64,000 nucleotides of DNA from Reticulascus tulasneorum. Taxonomy: Eukaryota > Ascomycota > Sordariomycetes > Glomerellales > Reticulascaceae. Numbering within the stretch: the stretch's first letter is position 1; every line of letters begins with the position of its first letter. This document shows, in pieces, positions 22,082 to 33,079 of this stretch. The stretch covers positions 434,001-498,000 of the forward strand of contig LSAX01000005.1 in assembly GCA_001557505.1 (NCBI GenBank). The letters run 5' to 3'. The translations under genes were made by a program, and so were the position numbers. The notes below the pieces were generated by a model that had not been told where the DNA came from, searched no databases, and saw only the letters and a list, made by a program, of their open reading frames with translations.

Positions 22082-23021
22082 ATGTCAGAAGATACCCAAG
22101 TAACCCTCCCACCCTTTGTTTCCTTCACCGAAAAGTTTCATCACGAGCCGTATCCCTTCATCTCTCCCCACCGTCCGGAGCTCAGCGCCGCAGGCAAGAA
22201 CGTCGTCGTGACCGGAGCAGGAGCAGGCATCGGCAGAGCCGTCGCCATCGCCTTCGCTCGTGCCAACGCCGCCGCCGTGGCAATAGTCGGCCGCAAGCTC
22301 GATCGACTGGAAGCAACCGCGAGGGAAATCTCCGCCGCAGCCCCCTCCGTACGCGTCCTCCCCATCGTCGTTGACCTCACAAATGGCACAGAAACAGACG
22401 GCGCCATTGGCAGCATCGTCGATAAAGTTGGCAAGATCGACATATTCGTGTCGAACGCCGGTACTCTCTCGGATCTAGGCCCGGTCGCTGGCTACCGCGA
22501 GGCCGAATTCCGTCAGAGTTGGGAGCTCAACGTGCTTACTTCGTTCAACGCTGTCCAGGCGTTCTTGCCTCGGGCCGCCCCTAATGCCAAGCTGTTCAAT
22601 GTGTCCTCAGGCGGCGCACATATGGCACCACTAGCGGGCATGTGGGCATATAACATGAACAAGCTGGGTGTCACCAAGATGTTCGACTATATTGCCCTCG
22701 AAAATCCCAAATTGCATGTGGTTAACATCCACCCGGGCGTCGTTGATACGGCAATGAACCAGAAATCTGGCGCTACGCCTCAAGATGCCGGTATGTGTCG
22801 CCCAGACAATTCAGCCATACTCTAATACGTGATGAAACTAAACGTTGTTATTAGCCGAGCTACCCGCTCATTTCCTTGTTTGGCTTTCGTCGCCTGAAGC
22901 TAAGTTCCTTCGGGGGCGGTTTGTCTGGTCAAACTGGGACGCCGAAGAGCTGATCTCCAGGGCGAAGGAAATTCGAGAGGAGAGGAAGTTGGTAGTCCAA
23001 CTTGAGGGCGTCTCAATGTAA
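22082..23021 (+). CDS. short-chain dehydrogenase/reductase
   Basis: Two exons, join(22082..22790, 22855..23021), give 291 residues (phase 1 join, 64-bp intron). It is a classical SDR. The Rossmann motif TGAGAGIG is at residues 44-51, NAG at 125-127, the catalytic Ser at 175-176 and the YxxxK pair Tyr190/Lys194 (AYNMNK); IHPGVVDT follows in the cofactor loop. The N-terminal 36 residues, with FHHEPYPFISPHRPELSA, are typical of fungal SDRs linked to secondary metabolism. It would use NAD(P)H on an alcohol or ketone. It lies 8 kb from the ABA3-like synthase with two other metabolic genes between, so it may belong to the same metabolic locus; this is inference. The fungal ABA pathway ends with an SDR step, but I cannot show that this is that enzyme. 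Confidence 0.88.
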
Positions 23022-24411
23022 TGTGGGGGTAGATTGAATATGACGAAGGAATGCAATACATCTTTATTTTCACAGCCATACCTCTCTACAATGAGAATTA
23101 GAGCTCAGCAGGTGATAAAGACTCTGGGTTTACGCTATTGGCACGCTCTTTAGCACGCTCGAAAGCTTGGAATAAATCTCACTCAGTTCTGCAGGTTGTT
23201 TTGTATTATGCCCGGCGTAGAAGATTTTCTTACTGACGAATTGCAAGGCAGAATCGCAGAAGACCAGGTTCTGAATCGCCGAATCATAACGAGGGTCTCG
23301 CAAAATATTAGCTATTAGACAGAGCAGGCCCGTAAAGCAAGATCGCAACGCCATGATGCTCGGTATCGCCCCAATCCTCTTTTCCGTGATGAGAAGTTTC
23401 TATAGGAGCATCAAATGGCTTGATTCGGTTAATTGTATCTGCAACGTTGGCTCTTCCTCCTGTGACCGGTCCTTGCGTAGGGCATTGCCAGCCTGATCAC
23501 GGGTGGCAGACCTATGAGTGCACTGAACGTTATATACAATGCAGTTTGCACAGTTGGGATTGCCGAGGTCACATTTGATCTTCTACCTAAAGCATAGGTC
23601 GCATGCCTTCCTTCCCATGAGTACACTGGGGCTTTGGTACTTGAGGATGTCAAAGACGCCTACCGTACGAGCCGGTTCTTTACGGCGAGCTTTTCATCAC
23701 AAGCATTAAGTCGGGCTATGAATAGGAGTGTGCGGGAACACGGCAAACAGCCGCCGAAAATACAACGATAAGAGAGTTCGGAGGTTGATAAAAAGCTAGC
23801 CTAGAGTTATCCCATGGAACTCAAAGTCGGCTGCCAAATCCGTGCAGGCCATGGGGATGACAAATGGCGCGTGCCAAGCCATGGATCAGAGCGGTGGTCA
23901 CTCTTAATATGCCTTTCTAGATGTATTGCGCTCTCGATACAGAGTGGGCCGCAAGCGATATTGTGGACCAGCTTTTGCGGGTATAGGTTCGCACTGTTAT
24001 TGATATTCAGTGGTTGCTTATATCCATCCACCTCGGATGAAGGTCGCTATTTCTGTTCCAAAGTCCCAGGCGCCGAAACTCGGTTTTCACGTCGTCAACA
24101 TCCGCCACAACGTCCGAATCCATCTCGGAGACTCTCAGCAGTGTTGTGTTTTCACACAACCGTCCTGCGGCCCCCCTCTGTATGCCAGTGGCCTTCACTA
24201 CAAGTCTTCCAACACATTCGCTATTCTCTCAATAATTTAGGCGTAGTAAGGGGGGAAAAAAGTCGACTAGTTCATGACAATCAACTATCAACTGCTACTG
24301 CCATAAACCTAACGTACCACGACGTAGCTGAGTCGAACTATGTCACAAGCTCATAAGTCTCGGCCACGTACTCCAGGAGGATGATTTTCTCATTCTAGAT
24401 GAAATACTGAT
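23022..24411. other. intergenic with a possible gene remnant
   Basis: No intact gene is present. On the minus strand near 24007-24240 a short frame (GRLCENTTLLRVSE ... VDDVKTEFRRLG) has coding-like composition. It is preceded, one base out of frame, by ERIANVLEDL. This could be the remnant of a decayed gene; I do not recognise its family. Confidence 0.35.
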
Positions 24412-25121
24412 CTACTGTGCAGGTGACGGCTCGACCTTCTTCACCACTCGAGCGGGTGAGCCCATGGCAACGCTCCACGCTGGAATATCCTTAGTCACAA
24501 CCGATGCCGCAGCAATGGTACATCCTTCTCCGATTGTTACGCCAGGAAGAATAACGACATGTCCGCCAATCCAACAATCATGCCCGATCATGACCGGCTT
24601 TGCATATTCAATGTTCTGTCTTCTGCTCTCGACATCAACTTCATGCGTGGCTGCAAAGATAGAGACATTAGGCCCGAGCATTACCCGATCGCCTATCGTC
24701 ACGAGCCCACAGTCAAGGATTGTGAGATTAAAGTTGGAGTAGAAACGATCGCCGAGGCTGATATTGCACCCGTAGTCAATCCGAAATGGCGGTTCGATGA
24801 ATACCCCTTCACCGACTTTACCAATAACTTGCTCAAGCAACTGTGCTCGGTGTTTGGCTAGGGAGTCGAAGTCAGCATCCGGGCCTGCCGGAAAATGGTT
24901 GTTGTAGTTGTGGCTCCAAGCACGAGCATGAAACCGAGCTTTGGATAGCTCTGGTACATTGGAGTCATAGCTACAGTCCGGCGTAAGTACGATGACTCTG
25001 CAAACATGTCCAGTACTCACAGCATGCCTGAAATCATCTTTTCGTAATCTTCACCTGTGGGAACATGGTTGAGCGACCTTGCTTGCTGTAACTGTTCGAC
25101 GTTTTTCTCTGAAGCTGCCAT
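24412..25121 (-). CDS. hexapeptide-repeat O-acetyltransferase (maltose/galactoside acetyltransferase type)
   Basis: Two exons, complement(24412..24970, 25021..25121), give 219 residues (phase 2 join, 50-bp intron). The N-terminal segment with SLNHVPTGEDYEKMISGML is the maltose/nodulation acetyltransferase leader domain. It is followed by left-handed beta-helix hexapeptide repeats (IDYGCNISLGDRFYSN, VTIGDRVMLGPNV, VMIGHDCWIGGHVVILPGVTIGEGCTI). The catalytic His is in FAATHEVD. These enzymes transfer acetyl from acetyl-CoA to a hydroxyl on sugars or other small molecules, as trimers in the cytosol. It is adjacent to the CYP65-like P450, so a tailoring role is possible (inference). The length is normal for the family. 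Confidence 0.9.
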
Positions 25122-25787
25122 CTTAGGAATGCCCTAGTTCATTCAAATGTCGGAATCGCAACGTTGCTAAATTTTTGCAGGTAAAATTTTATGTCGGAAA
25201 GTTGTACGTCCGTAGAGTCCGGCATAACCAGTTCCAGCGGTCCGAAATAGTTTGCTGCGGAATTTCTCCGCTGTGGATCCATCCATACTGCTCTGGCCAT
25301 GGAGGCGGAACGCAGTCGTGTTAGACAAACGCACGCAAGAAACGAAAATGTTGTTTTATTGGGTCGCGTTTTTGGTTTGATGATAATTTTGGTGAATTGA
25401 GGAGAAATCATGAAGACTAACACCCAGTATTTGCTTGAAGCTTAGAGATATTCCCTAACGAGTAGAAGTCTTTTGGGATTATGGTCCGAAGATGCCGGTT
25501 CTATAATTGGCCCCGATCACTTCGTCGGTCCCCCTGGGTAAATGTAAATAGGCAGAGGAGCTGGGAGTGAATTATATTTGAATCGTGAAGTCAAACACTG
25601 TTTGTGTTCGGGTGATGACCTAAGTGTCATCGTCACGAATATCTTAGTTTGTTCACTGATTTTGGGCTATCAGTTGTTTGAATAGTCTATGAAGCACTCG
25701 ACTCTGCCATCAAGTCGTAACTCATCTACAACTGTCACTTGTGCCTTTGATCATTTGCATTCTATCTGCCGATCCCGATGCACTGAT
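25122..25787. other. intergenic, no gene seen
   Basis: This is the promoter region of the acetyltransferase and the 3' flank of the P450. No supported frame was found. Confidence 0.6.
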
Positions 25788-27542
25788 TTAATACTCGATA
25801 GGCTTGAGGTACATATTTAGGTCTGGTTTCATCCAGAATGTAAAGGCACGACAGCTGTCGAGCCAATTTCTACTCTCATCCGCAATTCTTACGTCAAATT
25901 TGAAGAGCGTCTGTGCCAAAATGAGGCGTATTTCCGCATAGGCAAGGCTATAGGATGTCAGTTTTATTTCCTATGCAGGTGATTCTGAATTGTACTGACT
26001 TTCTCGCAATACAGTCTCTTGGTCCGTAGCCGAAAGGCTGAATGACTTCACACTTGTCGTCGGTAAATTCCTCACCTGCAAGGAAGCGTTCAGGGTGGTA
26101 TTCATCGGGAAACTTGAAATTCTTCTTGTTATGATAGGCTGCATACTGGAAGATCGAAACCACAGTCTAGTGATGATGGTAGTTAGATAACTCAACTTAT
26201 CATCATGTTATCAGTACTCGTGACTTACACCTTCCGGTACGTAATTTCCAGCAACGGTAATTCCACCCTTGGATACCGTCCGTGGTAATCCAAACGGAAC
26301 GGATGGGAAACAACGGAACGCCTCGTTGATACAAGCAAGCATGTAGCTCAGATCTTTAACCGATGATAATGTGATATCATCAGCTGTCACGAATGAAGAA
26401 CGGACTTCCTGCGTTGCTTTTTCAAGCACATGCGGATACATTGCAAGAAAGTACATCACACCTGCGAGGATTGTCGCTACAGTCTCGGATCCAGCAATTA
26501 TCAGGAAGCTTGCGTTAGTCATTAGCTTGTGCGAGTCAAGGCTCTAGATAACTGTCAACTGAAACTTCCCGTTTTCGAATAGATCAACCTGGGCTGGCTT
26601 ACCCATTTATCTTGATTGTCCAATAAGTTTTGCAACAGATCGTCCTTTGGCCCCGAGGCAATTCTTTTCATGAACTTTGTTTCCACGTAAGACCAATATT
26701 GTGCCCCTTCCCTCATAACTAGGGGATTTGAGGTTATCAAATCAGCCAGCCATCTCAGACCTAGGGGTGAGAGGTTGAAAATGTAGTTTGCCTCTTTGGT
26801 GATGGACATGACCATTTTCACCCAAGGATGATATTTAGAGCTGTCTAGGCATCCAAAACTGGAAGAGAAGGCAAATTCGCCGAGGATATCGAAGGTTGTG
26901 TAGTTGACTGCGTCATCTGGTTAGACTCAAGTAAAAACGGTCTGGGTCTGGACACGATGGCACGCACACCAGTCACAGAGGTTGAAACACTCCGTTCCAC
27001 ACTTTGAGGTCTCGCCGAGTCGTTTCATTAACAGCTCGACATACTCTCCCACAACTATCTCATGCTGCCTGATTGACTTCTCCGAGAATGCAGGTGAAAG
27101 GGCTTTTCTAAACCTAGCGTGTTCTTGTCCCTGCGTGATGAGCATAGACTTCGTCATGGTGTCGCTGGGAATATAGCGATCCACAACTTTTTCAAGTTGA
27201 GAAGCTCCTCGGCGTCCATAGATATCTTTCCAAGCAGCGGGCTCGGTGAATGCAAGCTCGTTGGGACTAATATGGACAACTGGGCCGTATGAGTCGTGCA
27301 ACTCCTTGACTCGGTAAACCCACTTGCCACGTAATGAGTTGAGAACCCACGGCAAAGGCGTGGCCGCGCAGCTTACAGGACCCGGGAAGTGTCGTAAGGG
27401 ATGGAAAAGAACATTGTAAACGACACGGTAGATGGTGAAAACGAGAATCTGTAGCACTTAGTCACGCTTCCTTAATGCAGAGGGTTGGACGTACCAAAAC
27501 CAACATCAATCCAATAACCATAGACCCTGGACTTGGAACCAT
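25788..27542 (-). CDS. cytochrome P450, CYP65-like
   Basis: Six exons, complement(25788..25947, 26000..26166, 26229..26543, 26603..26907, 26968..27448, 27495..27542), give 491 residues; all five introns are 46-62 bp with consistent phases. An N-terminal hydrophobic anchor is followed by HFPGP. DWFNYTTFDILGEFAF is recovered across an intron by the GTGCGT donor and GACGCAG acceptor. The oxygen-binding I-helix is AGSET, the K-helix ExxR is EAFR and the PERF motif is YHPERF. The heme loop is PFGYGPRDCIAR with Cys435, followed by NLAYAEIRLILAQ. The family resembles trichothecene-type CYP65 monooxygenases (from memory of the family). One oddity is Ala instead of the usual Gly two residues after the heme cysteine. 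It is an ER-membrane oxidase that probably hydroxylates a secondary metabolite. Confidence 0.9.
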
Positions 27543-28639
27543 ATTGGGAACTATGGATATCTTGTTTCAAAAGTAACAAATTGGTAGTAGACAAAAGGTA
27601 GTATTGGCAGTAGACAAGAGGTAATTGTGTATTCGGCGGCAAGATCTCTTTAACTCCTGTCCATGTTTATATGCAGATCTCGTCTTATACTGTATCTAAA
27701 TGCTCAAGGCTTTCACATGAAGACTTGACGACCCCCGACTTTATCTACCTATAAATACTGGTTTCTAGGTTGCTGCCTTTCTGTTTACCACTCTTCTGGT
27801 CTGATAACACTGTTACACACGTTCCAACCAATGCCAAGTAATTCGAGAACACTGTATTCTCTCGTCTACTCATTTCCACGTGCTCTTGTGTAACCGATAA
27901 TACAGGTATTGTTCCAAATACAATGAAGTTAGAACGTGATACGCCGCATAAGTGGCTTGCTACGGGGACCCCCACGGAGCCGCATATCATGCATCCTCCG
28001 TATAAAAAAAAAAGAAGGCTGCATTCTGTAGGATTCTGCAATGGCCTTCTAGGCAGAACCCAGAGCCTTGATAAGTGGATGGAAGCCGGCAAACAGGTAC
28101 TAGCTGCTTGGCAAGGGCCGCCCGAAGGTCATGCGTCGAGCCCTTGCAGCAGGGTGCAAATTTCGCGTTACCTAGCAAATCATGCATCCCATATCTCAAC
28201 CTCGTACAATAGACCAGAAATAGCACCACGCGCGCGCGGGTGCCTGCCTGCACCTGCAGTCACAAAATCTGCATCATGCAACAAGCAATAGCGTCATATG
28301 GGCACCGGTGCCTTCACCTGCAGGCTAAAGGCTGCATCCTGCGACACCGCTCTCATCTGCCACTTCGTAGCAGAATATATGTCTGGCTTCTCAAATCAAA
28401 GATGTACTGATACAGTCTTGGCTAAGATAGACATTTGTGGCCTCATGAGCCGGAATCGGGCCATCAAATGAAAATCGGCGCTCTTCGCTTTCTTCCTATG
28501 TAAGACCGCAGAAGAACTCCACTTCTTCTGTCCTGACTTTGTATTCGATTTATATAGTGCTAGGAACAAGCGGGCTGCAGTACACTCCTAGCACCCACTA
28601 TACTTCCTCTATGTACAGCACCAGCGCACACCTGCTTCA
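27543..28639. other. divergent intergenic region
   Basis: This region lies between the CYP65-like gene and the glycosyltransferase gene. Frames at 27745-28291 have no family signature. There is an A-run at about 28005-28014. Confidence 0.55.
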
Positions 28640-29819
28640 ATGGCAAATCTTTGGGCTCGGCGATCTGCTCTTAGCCGCTTAAAGCTCGGTGTGCTATCTA
28701 TTGCCATCGGATCCACTATTCATTTCATTGTACGAACCGCGACGTGGGTAGATGTCAACTTCTACACCTCTTACGGCCCAGCCAATCCTATTCCAGTACC
28801 TTCAGAGCTACTCATCACGGGCCTGAAGGAATGTCCACCTCTGAGGCCGCATAATGATAAGGTGATATGGGGTTTCTGGATGCAAGGGTAGGAATGCGAT
28901 CAGATCATCCACAGCAGATATTTAGTACCAGTGGCTAAGTCTAGTGTGCTAGGTGGGAGGAACTGCCAGTGTTTTCGCAGTACAATGTGCTGCAGTGGAC
29001 AAGACTTCATAACATGGATGACTGGGAGATACGGATACTGTCAGACTACGACCCAAGTTCCACCTGTCATATATCTCATTGGAACCTCGACCTACCATCG
29101 ACATATTTTCAGATAACTGGCGGGCTGGTTCCAGTATACCCTGCCATCAGGGCTGATTTGGTCCGCAGCGCCGTGATATCCCAGTACGGTGGCTTCTGGC
29201 TGGATACCAGCGATACTCTGATCGAGCCAGTTGAGTTGTTTTGCGGTGAGCTGTTCGTCCCAGAGTCGCATCCCCAGGCAAAGAACATTTGCGGGTTTCA
29301 CAGTCTTCCCGACGAATGGGAAAATCTACCGTCAGTGAGCGTTTGTACATGTTCGAGAACTGGGCATTCGGCGCGCGGAAGAATGACTCCTTCATGGTAG
29401 CGTGGCATTCCACCTTCAGGACATTTTGGGAGGGGCGGCTGCATGCGGGCGGCATATACTGGTATCCGCCATACTTGGATCTCCCGTTCAGTCTGAGAGA
29501 CGCATATCTTACTCAGCATACGGCATTTACCAAAGTAGTTCATCTCGATCCTGGAATGCTGGAGTACTACGAGCAGTTTGGTAAAACCAGTCCTAGTCCC
29601 CGGGACTTGTGGACTATTTGTAAAGTGGACGATAATCGAGCAACGCACAGGCTAGTGGATGAATCACCGCCAGGAGCCGATCTGGTATCCGCAGTAAAGC
29701 CTCATCCGTTGATCAAATTGCCTAGCTTATTGAGTCGAAAGATAGCATTATATAGCGACTCCCAACTAGCTATTGGGTCAATCATGGGCCAAATTCGGAG
29801 CGGTTCTTGGGTTGCATAG
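28640..29819 (+). CDS. GT32/capsular-polysaccharide-synthesis-like glycosyltransferase, frame interrupted
   Basis: Exon 1 is 28640..28887 and exon 2 starts at 28953. The protein has an N-terminal anchor (~15-32), NDKVIWGFWMQGWEELP, then LVRSAVISQYGGFWLDTSDTL with the DxD-like metal/nucleotide-sugar motif. Later come ENWAFGARKNDSFMVAWH and FWEGR. This is the pattern of fungal type-II Golgi GT32/Caps_synth transferases. The frame that ends LPDEWENLPSV runs into a stop, and ENWAFGARK continues in another frame (shift near 29325-29340). Either a one-base indel has broken the gene, or a 41-bp intron at 29295-29335 (GTTTCA...GTCAG) restores the frame and gives 357 residues. The sugar and acceptor are unknown. 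The family is fairly sure; intactness is not. Confidence 0.7.
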
Positions 29820-30341
29820 AGTAAATCTAGATATTAATTATGACTAGATAGTATTGATGATTACAGTCCATAATCCCATGGTGGTTCGCACTTAGATTCA
29901 GGCTTCCTGGGTTTAAAATTGTTGCACAAGCAAACCGCCATTTCTCCAACACACCGTCTTGACAATAGCCAATCGATGTCGTTGCGTTTGAAGCGCGTAA
30001 TCCGTACTCAGTCGCAGATAATTCATCACAAAGTGCCGCCCCCCACCCATAAGTGACTGGGGGGTGGAGAAATACATATGTACTACGAGCGGCCCGAGCC
30101 TTTAGTGGCTGATTATAGGACAGGTGATAGTCGATCCAGTCAGTCAACGGGAATAAATTGATGCCTCGTCTAGGTAGGGCGAGCGACTTACACCTGGTAC
30201 GGGTACTCTGGCAGATTCGAGCCAATAATTGATTCGCTTCCTGCAGACTCCAAGCAATGATTTATAAACACGAGCAGCCGCCTACTTTCTACTCCCAGCT
30301 TGTATACAACAAAATCTGATAGCAATAAAGAAGCTGTTAAG
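29820..30341. other. intergenic, no gene seen
   Basis: This is the 3' flank of the glycosyltransferase and the promoter of the following P450. Nothing coding is supported. Confidence 0.6.
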
Positions 30342-32174
30342 ATGCTTAGTATTTATCTGATTATCTTCGGACTTATTGCCACCTATGGCGGCTACTTCTA
30401 CTGGAGGCTCTTCCCGGTGCCACTCCCGGGGGATACCCCTTACAATCCCGTGTCGGCAAAGCGCATTCTGGGCGACCTTTCCGACATTAGAGACCATGCC
30501 GCAAAGACAGGCGAGCCTTCTCTGGCAATTTTCGCCATTGCCCAGCGATTAAGATCGCCCGTCGCGCAGTTCCTGCTTGCGGCATTCGCAAAGCCGACTT
30601 TTATCGTTGACGACCCACGCGAGATCGAGGATATTCTAGTGCGGCGGAACCGCGAGTTTGACCGCTCCGAACTCACAACGAGTTTCGTCCAGAACTTGTT
30701 ACCACATTGCACTATTGCCCAGTTTACAACGCCAGAGCTCAAGGCGCAGAAGCGCCTTTGGGCCGATGTTATGAGCTACGACTTCCTTCACCGTGTACTG
30801 GCACCAAACATGCACGGCGTCACGCTCGAGCTCGTCGAACTGTGGCGTGTTAAGGCCACGGATGAACGGCCCTTCGAGGTCCTGCGAGATTTCGGCCATG
30901 CAGCGCTGGATGCCGTATGGGTGGCCGTGCTGGGGTCCCAGCTCGGTGTCATTCGCCGAGACCTCGATGCCGCACTGGGGGTTAAGGTCGTCGGTCCAGC
31001 CGATGAGCAAAGCACGGCCACTGGTGCCATTATGCAAGAATCTGTTGAGCATATCACTTGGATTGCGGAGAAGGCCATGGGATCTCTCTGGCCCAACCTC
31101 ACTGAGCGCTTACTCCAATCTACTCCCAATTTTCGACGGCTCAATAACGCGGCCGATGCAGAAATCTCTCGTCTCATGAAAGCTGCGGTTGAGCGGTTCC
31201 AACGAATCAATGCTGCCGATGGTTCGTCACACGGCGAAGAGCTTGATACGTGTGCAATGGACCTGGTATTACGACGAAAGGTTATCGCCGCTAAAAAGGC
31301 TGGGCAACCAGTTCCCGACCCCACTCGCGATCCGTCTATGTTACAGGAGTTGCTCCTTCTCCTTCTTGCAGTATGGTTTCTTTATCTCTTCTATGATCAT
31401 CTGGGAGTTCTTTTAACGGAAAACCTTTTAGGGTGTAGATTCCACATCCAGCACGCTCTCGTGGTTTGTCAAGTTCGCTGCTGCAAATAGCGGATGTCAA
31501 ACAACGTTGCGTCACGCCTTGCAGACATCATTCCCGAACTCGAACACGCCGTCCGTAGCCGAGATACTGAACACCGATATCCCTTATCTGGACGCGTTTA
31601 TTGAGGAAACTGTACGCATGTCGGCCACATCAACCATCATTACCCGCCGGGCGCTTGTCGATACGACAATCCTAGGTCATAGGATCCCCGCCGGCTCCAA
31701 CCTGGTACTCAACACGCGCTTTACACATAACGGTCCCACTGTATCTGAGACTTTACGCAGTAAGTCGTGTCAAATGGCGCAGGAGAAGCGGGTGCATGGT
31801 GGTTTAGACGGTGCGAGCGGGAGGGACCTCCACCTGTTTGAGCCGAGGCGGTGGTTAGTAGACCTTACTGGCAAGGAGGTATTTGACGCCAATGCGTTGC
31901 CGGTATTGATATTTGGTGGTGGCTTGCGGGGATGCTTTGGTACGTATTTCTTCTCTCCTCTTCTTCCTTTGTTGATTGTGTTGCATGCGTATATTGATAC
32001 TACGGTCTTGTAGGCAAAAAGCTTGTTATGCAGGAACTACGCATTATGATTACACTTCTTACCCTTTCATTTGAATTTCTGCCCTTACCAGAGGAGCTGT
32101 CAACTATGGATGGTCTAGAGAAGTTATTTCGACGGCCTCAAATGGCTTTTGTGAAACTACGTCTTCTCTCATAA
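30342..32174 (+). CDS. cytochrome P450 next to the ABA3-like synthase
   Basis: Three exons, join(30342..31370, 31432..31939, 32014..32174), give 565 residues. The phases agree (0 and 1), with introns of 61 and 74 bp. The start is the first ATG; an upstream in-frame TTG is ignored. An N-terminal anchor (IYLIIFGLIATYGGYFYW) is followed by a short proline hinge. The I-helix is AGVDSTS at 343-349, split by intron 1. The ExxR motif is in FIEETVRM, and the heme loop IFGGGLRGCFGKK has Cys511. A Ser/Gly-rich segment, TLRSKSCQMAQEKRVHGG, comes before the heme region. It is an ER P450 monooxygenase. It lies tail-to-tail with the ABA3-like gene, so it is a candidate for oxidation of the terpene product, comparable in role to one of the two P450s of the Botrytis ABA cluster (inference from context and general likeness). 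Confidence 0.88.
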
Positions 32175-33079
32175 TAAAGAGTATTATAGTAGAGCAGTCG
32201 ACCTATTCGACTTCCCTTGCTACTTTCTATTTATAAATCAACCTTGAAGACTGAAGCCCTTTTTATATAGTTGTCCTAATTACAACAGAGATTTTAGGTT
32301 TAAGTCATGGTAAATTTCTTGACATAACTTGTAGCATAATGTCTCTGTTCTCAAGCAAAGTTACCATGTCACATTGATGAGATGGTAAGAAAAATAAAGA
32401 AAATATTGGTAATGCTAATACTACTGCTACTCTATTTTAACAAGAACTAATTACCAATTTTGAACGTATGCACTTCTGACCATATCGCTACCGACATTTG
32501 CACACCACTCACTTCTAAGCTATACACACATAGAAGGATCCTTGATAGCTAGCGCCTCTATAAGCTTGGATTCTCAACCTATCTGTGCCTTTCCATCTAA
32601 TAGATTTCACTGTAGTGTTGAAGGTCAGCAGTTGTCAAGAGTTATTAAGATACAAGAATGGCTTATAATATAACACCTACGTGAGCTCCCGAAACCCCCG
32701 CTCAATTTTATGAGAACAATTAAGAAACAAACAAGACTTATTACTATTCGTTACGACGGGGTCTTGCCAATACACACAACAGCCGTCATCTGGATTGGTC
32801 CAAGTGTATCCAGCATTCTCCTCACAAGCATTGTCAAGCTTCCAGGCAGAAAGTTTTCCAGTAGCACTAATAAGAACGTTGACGTCAGGTCAGTCAAATA
32901 GAGGCTCAAGCCCACAGCTCGTTATAGCATAGAGTTATAGCCGATAGTTAACCACTGATTTAAGTTCCGATTTATATCTTACGCCAAACTACTTAGGCTA
33001 TACAAGTCTCTGATTTAACTCTATTTATACTCAAATCAACGCCCGCCTCATGTAGAGGCTACCATGATTCTATGTACAC
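32175..33079. other. AT-rich intergenic region
   Basis: These are the convergent 3' flanks of the P450 and the synthase. The region is AT-rich and has no supported frame. Confidence 0.6.

Noticed and set aside
23814..24356. 180-codon plus-strand frame
   Set aside because: No motif is present, and the opposite strand looks more coding-like in part of this region.
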